Positions 33,601 through 44,145 are shown, counted from the first letter of the stretch. The stretch: 64,000 nt of DNA from Treponema sp. CETP13 (GCA_001885315.1 MLPZ01000007.1:1-64000); one strand, 5' to 3'. Numbers and translations are program-made. Notes: generated by a model not told the origin, from the sequence alone.

Positions 33601-34449
33601 CTAGTTTAATGCGATAAATCCAGCATCTTCGACAATTGCCTGGCCTTTAGGTGATAAACAGTAATCGATAAATGCTTTTTCTAGACCTGTTGCTTCCCCC
33701 ATTGTTGCAACGTTTAATCCACGTGATACTTTGTAAGAACCATCTACAACAGTGTCTATAGAAGGAGCAACGCCATCAATCATAAGTGCTTTTCCGCCAC
33801 CATTTATAACAGTTTCTACAAATCCAAGCCCTACATATCCTATTGCATTAGGAGTTGATGCTACTGTTTGTGCAACATCACCATTTTCTTTACAGATTTG
33901 AGCATCTTTTCTATAATCTACTTTTCCAAGTACAATTTCTTGAAAAGCTCCACGAGTTCCTGATGATTCGTCACGGTTGCAAACTACAATGTCTGCATTA
34001 GCTCCGCCAACTTCACTCCAGTTGTTAATTTTTCCACTATAAATGTCTGCAAGTTGGGTAAGTGATAAGTTTGCTACTGTAACGTTTCCATTTACTACAA
34101 CAGAAATTCCATCTTTTGCAATGACAACGGGTACAAGACCAGCATCTAATTCTGATTGTTTTAAGTCTCGTGAAGCACCACCGAGTGTAAATGTACCAGC
34201 TAAAACTCCTTTCATACCAGAAGAAGATCCAACTCCTTCATACGAAATTGTTAAGCCATCATTTTCTTCCATCATTTGTTCAGCGATTCCTTCTGCAATA
34301 GGAGCAACTGTTGTTGATCCACCAAAAGAATATGTTCCAGAAAGACCAGTTTCACTTGAACTAGAAGTGTCTTTAGAACCACCAGCAAAAACCATTGCTG
34401 ATCCTGCAAGTACAATTAATGCTGTAAAAAGCATTTTTTTCATATTCAC
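33601..34449 (-). CDS. pstS: Phosphate-binding protein PstS
   Basis: A 282-residue periplasmic binding protein with a signal peptide (MKKMLFTALIVLAGSAMVFA, cleavage probably before GGSKD). No lipobox Cys is present. Phosphate contacts: GGSTTVAPI near the N-terminus, the SSSGMKG segment, and RDESSGTRGAF. The fold is of the PBP-like-2 type. It heads the pst operon, and its promoter carries four 11-bp-period Pho-box-like repeats, so it should be induced under phosphate limitation by PhoB. GGAGGG lies 6 nt before the ATG. It is the module from which the PstA insertion appears to derive. Confidence 0.95.
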   Translation of the reverse strand: MNMKKMLFTALIVLAGSAMVFAGGSKDTSSSSETGLSGTYSFGGSTTVAPIAEGIAEQMMEENDGLTISYEGVGSSSGMKGVLAGTFTLGGASRDLKQSELDAGLVPVVIAKDGISVVVNGNVTVANLSLTQLADIYSGKINNWSEVGGANADIVVCNRDESSGTRGAFQEIVLGKVDYRKDAQICKENGDVAQTVASTPNAIGYVGLGFVETVINGGGKALMIDGVAPSIDTVVDGSYKVSRGLNVATMGEATGLEKAFIDYCLSPKGQAIVEDAGFIALN

Positions 34450-34476
34450 CCTCCAAGGATAATTATTTGTGTCTTT

Positions 34477-34531
34477 AACATAAAGGTGATAGGTAAATTG
34501 AATGTAAGAACTTTGTTAAATTATGGTTAAA
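34477..34531 (-). promoter_or_regulatory. pstS promoter with four Pho-box-like repeats
   Basis: On the minus strand: TTTAACC, TTTAACA, TCTTACA, ATTTACC, each starting exactly 11 bp after the previous (plus-strand positions 34525, 34514, 34503, 34492). The -10 TATGTT (34482-34477) begins 9 nt after the last. This resembles the TTWACA-type PhoP/PhoB direct repeats of other bacteria, in which the box replaces the -35. Confidence 0.8.
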
Positions 34532-34555
34532 TATTTTTAAAATTATGGTATTCAA

Positions 34556-34584
34556 TTGTAAATATTGAATAAGTCATTTATTCT
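34556..34584 (+). promoter_or_regulatory. phoB promoter, leaderless type
   Basis: TTGTAA (34556-34561), 17-bp spacer, TATTCT (34579-34584), then 6 nt (AAGTTT) before the ATG at 34591. No Shine-Dalgarno. Confidence 0.6.
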
Positions 34585-34590
34585 AAGTTT

Positions 34591-35343
34591 ATGAAAACTA
34601 TATTAGTTGTCGATGATGAATTACCAATTCGTGAATTAATCACGTATAATCTTGAAAAAGAAGGTTTTACAGTTTTTGCTGCAGAAAATGGAACTACAGC
34701 TTTAGAATTATCTCGAGAAAAGAAACCTGATTTGATGATTCTTGATTTAATGTTACCAGATATGTCTGGACTCGATATTTGTCGAATTATAAAACACGAC
34801 GAGCAAACTTCTCATATTCCTATAATTATGGTAACAGCAAAAACAGAAGATAGCGATATTGTTACGGGGCTAGAATTAGGTGCTGACGATTACGTTACAA
34901 AACCTTTTTCACCACGAGTATTAATTGCACGAGTACAATCTGTGTTACGGCGTAAAACTCATGTTATTGAAGGTAGTTCAGCAAGTTCAGGTGTTTTAGA
35001 GCCTTCAACAAAAGAAAACCAGTTAAATATGCCAACAAAAAAAACTTTTGTTTCTATTAAACTTCATAATGTAAAAATTATTCCAGAAAAGTTCGAAGTT
35101 TTTGTTGATGATGAGCAAATTGTTTTTTCTGCAACAGAGTTTGCAATATTGCAATTTTTAGTCTCTCATCCTGGGCAGGTATTTACACGACAGAAAATAA
35201 TTAACGAAGTAAAAGGCGATTCATATCCAGTAACCGACCGAGCTATTGATGTTCAGATTCTTAGTATACGAAAAAAGCTTGGCGAACGGTGCAAAATTAT
35301 AGAAACAATTCGTGGCATTGGTTATCGAGTTATAGAAGAGTAA
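34591..35343 (+). CDS. phoB: PhoB-type response regulator
   Basis: A 250-residue OmpR-family regulator. Receiver (about 1-120): acidic VVDDELP, phospho-acceptor Asp in LMILDLMLPDM, Thr in VTAKTED, Lys in VTKPFSPRVL. An unusually long linker (about 125-150, SSASSGVLEPSTKENQ) leads to a winged helix (about 155-248) with FSATEFAILQFLVSHPGQVF, TRQKIINEVKG and DRAIDVQILSIRKKLG. Divergent from pstS, with phoR at the end of the pst operon on the other strand; this context identifies it as the Pho regulator, which would bind the 11-bp-period repeats before pstS and pstB. The start is the only ATG compatible with the family N-terminus. Confidence 0.9.
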   Translation: MKTILVVDDELPIRELITYNLEKEGFTVFAAENGTTALELSREKKPDLMILDLMLPDMSGLDICRIIKHDEQTSHIPIIMVTAKTEDSDIVTGLELGADDYVTKPFSPRVLIARVQSVLRRKTHVIEGSSASSGVLEPSTKENQLNMPTKKTFVSIKLHNVKIIPEKFEVFVDDEQIVFSATEFAILQFLVSHPGQVFTRQKIINEVKGDSYPVTDRAIDVQILSIRKKLGERCKIIETIRGIGYRVIEE

Positions 35344-35437
35344 AAGAATACTTTTATAAGCCTAAATTACTAGAAATACTCAATGCTTAACTGGAATTCT
35401 ACCGAAAATGTAGTATACTCATAATTAAGGAGTTCCT

Positions 35438-38400
35438 TTGTATAAACAACTGATACGCTACATTTTTAAGTTTTCTCACTTTCGTGTACAAGCAAATTTT
35501 CGCCTTCTTGTTGTCTTATGTTTTGTTGGTATTGTAGGTATTAGCGGAGCATGGGCTACGGATTATACAAATCCAACAGCAGCGGAATTAGAATCTTATA
35601 CCAGTTCCGATACAGTTACATACACTGCAAACACTAGCATAACGCTTTCTGCTGATGTCACAATAGGCTCTTTTTCTGTAGAAAATGATAAGACTGTTTC
35701 TATAGATTTAGATGGGCATTCTTTAACTGTTTCTGACGGCAGTGATACAGGTCTTTTTTCTGTTGGAAATTATTCTGGTGGAACTGCCGGTTTTTTAACA
35801 ATATCGAATGGTACAGTAATTATTGATATTTTTGATGAAGCGGATGATCAAGATAATACATTGGATTTATATGATGTCGATTTTACGGTATCTACGACTT
35901 TGTATTGCAATGGAACAGGCACAACAACTATTACAGGGGATAGTGACAGTACTTTTACAACGCCTGCTTCATATAACGATTATGGTGATGATTCAAATGT
36001 TCTCGTTTTTGAAGGTGCTATGGAAGTTATATCTTCTGCTACTGCCACTGATCTTATAACATACACAGTTTCTTATAGTCCCGCCCTTGCTGCAGGGGTG
36101 ACTTCTACAGTAACTGTAAGTGGAGATGGATATTTTGATCCATCTGCATTGACTTATGAGATTACGCAAAATACAGGTTCAACCGAGATAACGATTAATG
36201 GAACAACTATAAGTACAACAGTTGGGAAAACTAGTATTGGATTAACGAGCGATTCTGTTAATACAGTAAGTTTTGACGTGTCGCTTGCTAGCGATATGGC
36301 TGATGGTGATACAATCAGAATATTGTTGTATGCACCCGATGGAACTACGCAAATAAGCGATACTTTGTATGAGGCAGATGTTTCTGGTACTTCAACTACA
36401 TGGCAAGGTGCAGATGGTGATAACTGGAATGTAGTGGGTAATTGGACGAATGGGATCCCTTCTGATTTAATTTATGAAGCAATTATTCCTGCTAGTAGTG
36501 ATGTAAATATAGCGAGTGCTGTCAGTATGAACAACTCTTCTGCTTCTATAACGATAGGAGCTGGGGCAACTTTAACGTGTAATGGGAACTCTATAAATGT
36601 TTCAACTGGTACTATAAATAACAAAGGTACGCTTGTTCTTACTGGTACTGAGACGATTACAGCAGGAACACTAACTAACACTTCTGGTAGTACTGTCGAA
36701 TATACAGGCGATGTTGCTATAGATAGTGCTACTTGGGGAACTGAATATTATAATCTTATTATAGATAGTGGTGTAACAGTAACAGTTGCTGCCACTGATT
36801 TAACTGTTCTTGGAACGTTAACAAATAATGGCACGATAAATGTTACTGGAACTGGTGCTGTAAATATAACAGATGAGGCTTCGAGTACAATAGGAGATTT
36901 TACTTATTCAGGTAGTTCTACCGTTGTTGAATACTCAGAAAATTATGATGAGCTTACAATAACAGGTGATACAGTTGGGATTGCTTCTGGAGCAAGTTTA
37001 ACGGCTGATACTTCTATAAGTCTTTCTGGTGATATTACTCCAGCTGGGGACGTTACTTTTGAAAGTGCTGTGACCTTAACTGCAGATACAAAAATTGATA
37101 CAAGTGCTACTAATGGGAATATAACATTTAGTTCCACTATAGATGATAACTCAGCTGATACGCATGGGTTAGCTCTCAATGCAGGTAGTGGAGATGTTAC
37201 GTTTAGTGGTGCTATTGGTACCACAAAATTAGGTGCATTATCAATAACGACTACAAGTGGAACAGGGGTTGTTCTTCCTGCTGTTACGGCAACAACTGTA
37301 ACAATAGATAGTGATGGACTTGTTACACAAACTTCAGGGCAAATTTTTACTGCAACAAATCTTTTGTTACAAGGTGCTGGTTCTTATACATTAACAGAAT
37401 CAAATGCAGTTGACATAGTTGCATCTAATGCGACAGGGGCTGTGTCCTTTACAGATTCAATAAACTGTGCTGTAGGAACGGTATCAAGTGTAACTGGTAT
37501 TACAGGTGGTACAAATGTAACGCTTGATATAACCGGAGCACTTGCAATAGACCAAGCTATTAGCGCAAGTGGAGATATTGATTTAGATTCATCGGGGACA
37601 ACAACTATAAATGCAGGAATTGCTACTTCAGGTGCATCTAAAACAGTTTCTATAGATTCAACAGGGACTACAATAATTGCAGATACAGGATCTATCGAAT
37701 CTACAAGTGGAGATATAACATTTGGAGCAAGCAAAGTAGGAACACTTACAACTTCAGGTGATGTAACAACGACAGTAGGTGGTAATGTTGTATTTAGGAA
37801 TGCTGTGACATTAGGAGATGATGTCATAGTTACTACAGATGGAACTTCTGATGGAGCTATTACATTTACTTCTACAATTGATGGTGTTCATGCGTTAACC
37901 CTTACAGCAGGAAGTGGAGCTCTCGAATTTGATAATACTGTAAATGTAACTTCGCTAAATGCCTCTGGAACAACTGGTACTACAACAATAAAAGCAGATA
38001 TAACGACAACAGGCATTCAGTCGTACGGTGGTGATGTAACAATAACAAATACTTCTGGAGTTGCGATTGAAAGTACCGGAGATGGGACAGGAAATGTTTC
38101 AATAGCTGGCACTACGACCTTGAGTGATAATACGGATGTAAGTATTACAACTCTAAATTCTGCGATTACAACAGGTGCTATAAAAGAAGTCGGAACTGCA
38201 AAAACGTCTGGAATGACACTAACTAGTGGCTCTGGTGCAGTATCGTTTGGGACAATTGGTGTAAGTTATGAATTAGAGTACTTTAAAGTTGTTTCTTCTA
38301 ATGCAACAGCTTTAGCCTTGCCTACAATTACAGCGACAACTGTTGCACTTAATTATGATGGGAATGTAACACAAACTTCAGGGCAAATTATTACTGCTAC

Positions 38401-41400
38401 AAATCTTTTGTTACAAGGTGCTGGTTCTTATACATTAACAGAATCAAATGATATTGGAAAAATTGCAGCAAACACTACAAATGCAGTGTCTATTGCTAGT
38501 ACAATTGCAACTTGCACTGTTGGAACGGTATCAGCTCCTGTAACTGCAAGTACAACAGATGGAATTACCGCTACTGATGTTACATTAAATATAACAGGTA
38601 CACTTACAATAGCCCAAGCAATTAGTGCAAGTGGAAATATTGATTTAGATTCATCGGGGACAACAACTATAAATGCAGGAATTGCTACTTCGGGAGCATC
38701 TAAAACAGTTTTTATTGATTCAACAGGGATTACAACAATTGCAAGTACAGGTTCAGTCTCTTCAACAAGTGGTAATATAACATTTGGAGCCAGTGAAGCC
38801 GGGACTCTTACAACTGCTGGAAATGTAACAACGACTGCAGGTGGTAACGTTGTATTTACTAATGCTGTGATATTAAGTGATGCTGTCATAGTTACCACAG
38901 ATGGAGCTACTGGTGGAGACATTATATTTAGTGACTCTATAACAAATGCATCAGCACAAGAATTAGAATTAACAGCTGGAACCGGCAATATTGTATTTGG
39001 CGGAAATGTAGGAAGTATTGGCACATATCTTGGAGCTATAACAATAAGCTCAGCAAACAATGTAAATGGGGATACAACAAATGCAGGTGCTACGACAGGA
39101 ACCGCAACAGGAACAATATATGCTGCAAGTTTAACACAGAGTGCGGGAACTGGAACAACAGAACTTGGGGACGTAACAACAACAAATGAAGTAAGTTTAA
39201 CCGGAGTAAATCTTGTCTTAAATGGTGCAGTTACAACAAGCACTGCTGGAGCCGTAACGTTAGCTGAAACGGGCACAATAGGTATTAATGCTGCAATTAC
39301 AACAACCGGTGGAAATGTTTCGATAAATTCAACTGGAACAACAACAGTAGCCGCTGCTGCTGATATAACGACAAATACATCTGGTAATTCTGTAACATTT
39401 GGAGATACCACTTATACGGGAAGTCTTACAACAGCTGGAGATATCACCACAAATAGTGGAATTGTAACATTTAATAATGCAGTCACACTTAGTGGGGGTA
39501 TAGCTATTGATACAACAAATAGTGGTGGAGCTACTGGTGGAGACATTATATTTAGTGACTCTATAACAAATGCATCAGCACAAGAATTAGAATTAACAGC
39601 TGGAACCGGCAATATTGTATTTGGCGGAAATGTAGGAAGTATTGGCACATATCTTGGAGCTATAACAATAAGCTCAGCAAACAATGTAAATGGGGATACA
39701 ACAGGTTCAGGTTCAAATACAGGAACCGCAACAGGAACAATATATGCTGAAAGTCTAACGCAGAGTGAAGGAAGTGGAAGAACAGAACTTGGATCCGTAA
39801 CAACAACAAATGCAGTAAGTTTAACCGGAACAACACTAGTGTTAAATGATGCAATTACGACAAGCGATGGGAATGTCTCGATATATTCAACAGGAACAAC
39901 AACCATTACCGATGCTGGTGATATAACAACAAATACATCGGGTAATTCAGTAACGTTTGGAGATACCACTTATACAGGAACTCTTACAACTGCCGGTGAT
40001 ATCACAACAGATGGCGGAGCGGTCACCTTTAATAATGCAGTAACAATTAGTGGGGGTATAGCTATTGATACAACAAATAGTGGTGGAGCTACTGGTGCAA
40101 ATATCGTATTTATTTCAACGATAGATGATGATGTTGATGCTGATACACGCACACTAACATTAACCGCCGGAACCGGTAACATAACTTTTGGAGGCAGTGT
40201 TGGCTCAACCCCTCTTGCAAGCATTACAGTCCATTCTTCTACTTTTGTGTATATGAATGGAGGTAGTTACAAAACTTCTGGTAATCAAACCTACAATGCT
40301 ACAAGTGGGGTCGTCTATCAGTCTTCTGCTGGTGGTACATGGACAGCAACTGAAATTACTCTTACAGAAACAACATATACAGATCTCTATTTAGATTTTA
40401 CTGGCACCCTTTCTCTTAATGCAAATTTATCTTGTCAAAACCTCTATTTTTACAACGGCACACTTGATATGTCGGGACAAACCGTAACAACAACAGAAGA
40501 CTTTGTTGTATTTGGCTCTGACTATAGCGCTAATGATCTTAACTGGGATGGCGACAATGACAGCGATACAGCTGACGACGATGATACACGATGGGCGTAT
40601 TATTTTGACTCAGAACCAGCTTATAATCCAACGGGAGTTTCTTATAATACGTCGTCTCATATTCTTACATTTACCCCTGACCCAACTGCAAGTTTTGGAA
40701 ATCTCGATGGCTCCACAATAACAGTCGGTGGTAACTTCTATAACAATGGGGCTGACATGAATAGTGGTTCATTTACTCTAAATCTTGCAGATAGCAGTGC
40801 AAGTGAACCTTCGTTAAATACAACTAATACAGTAACGTCCACTCAGTGGGGAAGTCCGTATGCGGTAGCTTTTAACATGACAGTAGCAAATTCAACAGCG
40901 ACAACAGGTTATGTTGGCGCTGCAACAACTCAAAATATTACTGATGGTACAGGCAATACAAATTGGCAATTTGATTATCCTCAGATAGTCACAGCGTATA
41001 CAGTGTATGATGATGTAATATACGTTGAGTTTGACATGGACATAGAAAACTCAAATGGCAAAATAAATAATACAATAGCTAATATGTATTGTATTGATAA
41101 TGATTTGACGGCAACGGATTCGACACCTTCCTTTGAAGGTGCCTATTCAGATGCTGATTGTAATTCTCCTCTGAGTTCTGGCGATATAGCGGCTGTAACA
41201 GGCTTTTACATAAAATGTACAACGACTTGGAACACCGATGCAACAGGAGATTCTGTTGGAGATTTTGAGAGTACCAATCGACAGGGCGAGCATAAAGATG
41301 TAATCCCTAGTTTATCAATGCTCGAAGGTGTTTTTTATGCAGCCAATGGTAAGACAATGTGTGCTAATTATGGTGTAAATGGTGAAGAGGCTTATAAAGG

Positions 41401-44083
41401 AACAAGTGATCATTGTGCCCCTGTGCTTGTGCAAACTTTACTTGGGCAAGAAGAACATGTTCTTCCTGGTGATACTCCATCAGTTACACAACCAACCTAT
41501 GATTCTCATAACTTTATAGAACTTCGCTACTCAGAAGCAGTAACGATTGGGTCCACAGATGGTTCGGAGTCACTCGATTCTAGTGCAGATAATATAAAAG
41601 CAACCTCTACTTTAGGTGAAATTACAAGCTCGAGTGGGCTTACTATAGCAGGCTTAGCAACTATAAGTGATGGAAGTCTTTCAACAGGTTCTTGTTCAAA
41701 AGATGGAACCAAAACAGAAACAGATACGCTTGTTCATAGTTTGTATCGTACTTTCCCCACAACGTTAACAGGAGATGCGGAAGCTCAAACTCATCGAGTT
41801 CGTGTAGGAATTGCTGCTTACGTAAGCACTACTATTGAGGTAAATGGTTTAGATTATCATTATTGGCCAGGGTATATAGATTCAATTGATCAGCCTGCAA
41901 CAGGCTCAACAGTAACTCCAGAAATGAATAGTTATATTGTAGATACTTCAGAAAATGCTAATTCTGTTGATGCAAATGGAACTACAACAAATCATGATTT
42001 ACCAGAAGTGCTTGTAGAATATTCTGATGGCTCAACAGAGGCCGGTTTATATACAGGTTGGGATTGTTCAAAACCAGATATAGCTCCGTATTTTCAATTG
42101 TTTGTAGATGACGATGGGACTAAGACGTATGACTGGGATCAAGATGATGTAGGTTATTATGAAATTCAAGTTGCATCAGCAGATAATACAAATGTAAGTA
42201 GTGTAGAAATCCATTTTTTTGATAATAATTATACCGATATGAAAGCAGATTCTACTATTTCAAATTATAAATGGGTTGCTAAACTTGGTTGGTATAATAA
42301 CGATACATTAGACTCACCAACCGCTCCTTTAGACACTCGAGGTGGATCACGCTTTGAGCAATCGGGAACAAGTGGAACAGAAAATGGTTTAAGTGGAATA
42401 CGATTTAGTTCTTTGTATAATTCTATAGATCAATTTTCAATATATAACAGTTCCGAAGGGGATTACTTAAGTATTATTGATACAGATGCATACGAACAGA
42501 CAACAACGCGATCGGACTTTTTTGGGACTCATGGTTCTTCTGTAGCAGATAACGCATATTTAAAAATAGATGTTACAGAAACTTCGACAAACCAACTGGA
42601 TAATGATTATACGCTTTCTTATTCGGCAGATTCCGGTTTTATTACCGATTTAGCAGGTAACAGACTTGATGATATCGATGAATATGCTACTCCTAGTAAA
42701 GTTCCTCCTCAATTTATGTTAACGTTAGCACCTGTCGATTCAGATGAGTTATATGTTAGTTTTACAAAATCAATTAGATTTACTGGAGAATCAGAAACAG
42801 GGTTCAATTTAGAAGGCGATGGAGATTCATTCAAAGAATGGGTAGTAAAATCTCTAGTAATTACAAAAGATAGTGAAAATATAGTCGATTGGGAAAATTG
42901 GGATGATGCCGAAGCTATTTATGGAATATATGAAGTTGGATCTAATTATCGAGGCTCTTCTATTAAAGTCCCTCTTACCCAATCAATAACCTATGAGGAT
43001 CTTAAAAATTTACAGATTTCTGTGCAAGAATATTCTACGCCAGGTGTAGATGTAAGTAGTGTTAGTGGTTTAGATACTACTCAATCACGAATTTATGATA
43101 AATATTTTAACGCACTTGAGTCAGATGATATTCATTGTTTATCAGACTTTGCCGTTAATGTGGTAAATGTTCAGTATGCTTATGATAATAGTTATTCGGT
43201 AAGTTCGGATGAAACTTCAGATTTAACACCTATACAAATTCCAGGTTTGTATGGAGATGGTACCTATGCAATACGAGATTTTTCTGGCTCGGGAAATAAC
43301 ACAAATACAGCTATAGCAGATCATGATATAACAATTGTTGCAAACATAAATGGAGGCGAAGGAGAAGCAACTCCAACTGATAGTGTTGTTATGATTTGTG
43401 ATAACGATATAGAAGCTCAATCAATATCAGAAGATTATAATAAAGCGCTTGATGAAAATTTACGAGTTTGGGTTCCACAGGTTATACAAGCAATTAGTCA
43501 GTTTAAAAATAATGGATCTCAATTTACAAAAGAAGAAACAGAGGATGATGATCAGGAAACTCGACGTTTTATAATTCCAAATAGTTCAGATAATCCAGAT
43601 TCTTTTGACTTTGATGCAGGCACAGAAGTTCAATTTTTATTCAAGTTTCAAGATGAAACAGAAAACGATATTTGTGTCGATCACAATGGAGATGGAGTTG
43701 ATGATGTTCCTTTGTATGGGCTTAGATTATCAGATTCATCTGATATTTCAAGTATGGATATATGGTCCTTTTATCTGAGTGATATTACTCGGCAGCGAGG
43801 TGGAGTTACTATTCTAAATAATGTTATTAATGTAGCTCAAAAAGAAAAAACAGTTTTAGAAGTAGAAACTGCCGAGACAGGATTTTTAAAAGTGAGTGTA
43901 TTAACACTTGATGGAGATATTGTAAAAGTACTCGAAAGAAGTCGCGTTTCTACAGGCTTACATTATTATTATTGGGATGGTACAAACAAAGCCGGCAATT
44001 CAGTAGCTCGGGGAATGTATTTTATTCGAATAACAGGTGCTGGTATTGATGAAACTCGTAAAGTAATGTGTGTTAAAGATTAA
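35438..44083 (+). CDS. Giant secreted beta-repeat protein with FlgD-type C-terminal domain
   Basis: A 2881-residue protein. The TTG start has AAGGAG 5 nt upstream. A long-n-region signal peptide (residues 1-40, core LLVVLCFVGIVGISGAWA) leads to Thr/Ser/Gly/Asn-rich beta-helix-like repeats to about residue 1600, of the kind seen in adhesins and filamentous-haemagglutinin-like proteins. A WNVVGNWTNGIP motif occurs near 330. From about 1700 the sequence changes to more varied, Asp-rich beta domains. The last 75 residues (VLTLDGDIVKVL, YYWDGTNKAGNSVARGMYFI) are a FlgD-Ig-like domain often found at the C-terminus of large exported proteins in Bacteroidetes and spirochaetes. No autotransporter barrel is seen. 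Ligand and anchoring are unknown. Confidence 0.85.
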   Translation: MYKQLIRYIFKFSHFRVQANFRLLVVLCFVGIVGISGAWATDYTNPTAAELESYTSSDTVTYTANTSITLSADVTIGSFSVENDKTVSIDLDGHSLTVSDGSDTGLFSVGNYSGGTAGFLTISNGTVIIDIFDEADDQDNTLDLYDVDFTVSTTLYCNGTGTTTITGDSDSTFTTPASYNDYGDDSNVLVFEGAMEVISSATATDLITYTVSYSPALAAGVTSTVTVSGDGYFDPSALTYEITQNTGSTEITINGTTISTTVGKTSIGLTSDSVNTVSFDVSLASDMADGDTIRILLYAPDGTTQISDTLYEADVSGTSTTWQGADGDNWNVVGNWTNGIPSDLIYEAIIPASSDVNIASAVSMNNSSASITIGAGATLTCNGNSINVSTGTINNKGTLVLTGTETITAGTLTNTSGSTVEYTGDVAIDSATWGTEYYNLIIDSGVTVTVAATDLTVLGTLTNNGTINVTGTGAVNITDEASSTIGDFTYSGSSTVVEYSENYDELTITGDTVGIASGASLTADTSISLSGDITPAGDVTFESAVTLTADTKIDTSATNGNITFSSTIDDNSADTHGLALNAGSGDVTFSGAIGTTKLGALSITTTSGTGVVLPAVTATTVTIDSDGLVTQTSGQIFTATNLLLQGAGSYTLTESNAVDIVASNATGAVSFTDSINCAVGTVSSVTGITGGTNVTLDITGALAIDQAISASGDIDLDSSGTTTINAGIATSGASKTVSIDSTGTTIIADTGSIESTSGDITFGASKVGTLTTSGDVTTTVGGNVVFRNAVTLGDDVIVTTDGTSDGAITFTSTIDGVHALTLTAGSGALEFDNTVNVTSLNASGTTGTTTIKADITTTGIQSYGGDVTITNTSGVAIESTGDGTGNVSIAGTTTLSDNTDVSITTLNSAITTGAIKEVGTAKTSGMTLTSGSGAVSFGTIGVSYELEYFKVVSSNATALALPTITATTVALNYDGNVTQTSGQIITATNLLLQGAGSYTLTESNDIGKIAANTTNAVSIASTIATCTVGTVSAPVTASTTDGITATDVTLNITGTLTIAQAISASGNIDLDSSGTTTINAGIATSGASKTVFIDSTGITTIASTGSVSSTSGNITFGASEAGTLTTAGNVTTTAGGNVVFTNAVILSDAVIVTTDGATGGDIIFSDSITNASAQELELTAGTGNIVFGGNVGSIGTYLGAITISSANNVNGDTTNAGATTGTATGTIYAASLTQSAGTGTTELGDVTTTNEVSLTGVNLVLNGAVTTSTAGAVTLAETGTIGINAAITTTGGNVSINSTGTTTVAAAADITTNTSGNSVTFGDTTYTGSLTTAGDITTNSGIVTFNNAVTLSGGIAIDTTNSGGATGGDIIFSDSITNASAQELELTAGTGNIVFGGNVGSIGTYLGAITISSANNVNGDTTGSGSNTGTATGTIYAESLTQSEGSGRTELGSVTTTNAVSLTGTTLVLNDAITTSDGNVSIYSTGTTTITDAGDITTNTSGNSVTFGDTTYTGTLTTAGDITTDGGAVTFNNAVTISGGIAIDTTNSGGATGANIVFISTIDDDVDADTRTLTLTAGTGNITFGGSVGSTPLASITVHSSTFVYMNGGSYKTSGNQTYNATSGVVYQSSAGGTWTATEITLTETTYTDLYLDFTGTLSLNANLSCQNLYFYNGTLDMSGQTVTTTEDFVVFGSDYSANDLNWDGDNDSDTADDDDTRWAYYFDSEPAYNPTGVSYNTSSHILTFTPDPTASFGNLDGSTITVGGNFYNNGADMNSGSFTLNLADSSASEPSLNTTNTVTSTQWGSPYAVAFNMTVANSTATTGYVGAATTQNITDGTGNTNWQFDYPQIVTAYTVYDDVIYVEFDMDIENSNGKINNTIANMYCIDNDLTATDSTPSFEGAYSDADCNSPLSSGDIAAVTGFYIKCTTTWNTDATGDSVGDFESTNRQGEHKDVIPSLSMLEGVFYAANGKTMCANYGVNGEEAYKGTSDHCAPVLVQTLLGQEEHVLPGDTPSVTQPTYDSHNFIELRYSEAVTIGSTDGSESLDSSADNIKATSTLGEITSSSGLTIAGLATISDGSLSTGSCSKDGTKTETDTLVHSLYRTFPTTLTGDAEAQTHRVRVGIAAYVSTTIEVNGLDYHYWPGYIDSIDQPATGSTVTPEMNSYIVDTSENANSVDANGTTTNHDLPEVLVEYSDGSTEAGLYTGWDCSKPDIAPYFQLFVDDDGTKTYDWDQDDVGYYEIQVASADNTNVSSVEIHFFDNNYTDMKADSTISNYKWVAKLGWYNNDTLDSPTAPLDTRGGSRFEQSGTSGTENGLSGIRFSSLYNSIDQFSIYNSSEGDYLSIIDTDAYEQTTTRSDFFGTHGSSVADNAYLKIDVTETSTNQLDNDYTLSYSADSGFITDLAGNRLDDIDEYATPSKVPPQFMLTLAPVDSDELYVSFTKSIRFTGESETGFNLEGDGDSFKEWVVKSLVITKDSENIVDWENWDDAEAIYGIYEVGSNYRGSSIKVPLTQSITYEDLKNLQISVQEYSTPGVDVSSVSGLDTTQSRIYDKYFNALESDDIHCLSDFAVNVVNVQYAYDNSYSVSSDETSDLTPIQIPGLYGDGTYAIRDFSGSGNNTNTAIADHDITIVANINGGEGEATPTDSVVMICDNDIEAQSISEDYNKALDENLRVWVPQVIQAISQFKNNGSQFTKEETEDDDQETRRFIIPNSSDNPDSFDFDAGTEVQFLFKFQDETENDICVDHNGDGVDDVPLYGLRLSDSSDISSMDIWSFYLSDITRQRGGVTILNNVINVAQKEKTVLEVETAETGFLKVSVLTLDGDIVKVLERSRVSTGLHYYYWDGTNKAGNSVARGMYFIRITGAGIDETRKVMCVKD
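37326..38460. repeat. Near-identical 80-bp blocks 1044 bp apart inside the giant gene
   Basis: The block beginning CACAAACTTCAGGGCAAAT at 37326 recurs at 38370 with only a few changes over about 80 bp. Further blocks about 1060 bp apart (for example at 37564 and 38628) show that a unit of about 350 codons was duplicated. Confidence 0.8.
38903..39703. repeat. Identical 177-bp direct repeat, 624-bp offset, inside the giant gene
   Basis: 38903-39079 and 39527-39703 read as identical base for base. The offset of 624 bp is 208 codons, so recombination between copies would stay in frame. A further shorter copy of the flank (GGTATAGCTATTGATACAAC) lies at 39496 and 40056. Confidence 0.9.
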
Positions 44084-44116
44084 ATTTTGTATCAAATACT
44101 ATTATAGTAACTTAGC

Positions 44117-44145
44117 TTGACAATCGTTCATTATGCGTGCAAACT
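44117..44145 (+). promoter_or_regulatory. Promoter of the PilZ gene, leaderless type
   Basis: TTGACA (44117-44122), 17-bp spacer, CAAACT (44140-44145, weak -10), then 6 nt to the ATG at 44152. Confidence 0.5.

Noticed and set aside
37384-39969. Antisense open frames up to 327 codons inside the giant gene
   Set aside because: They are mirror images of the Thr/Gly/Asn-rich repeats; no initiation signals, and valine/proline-rich low-complexity products.
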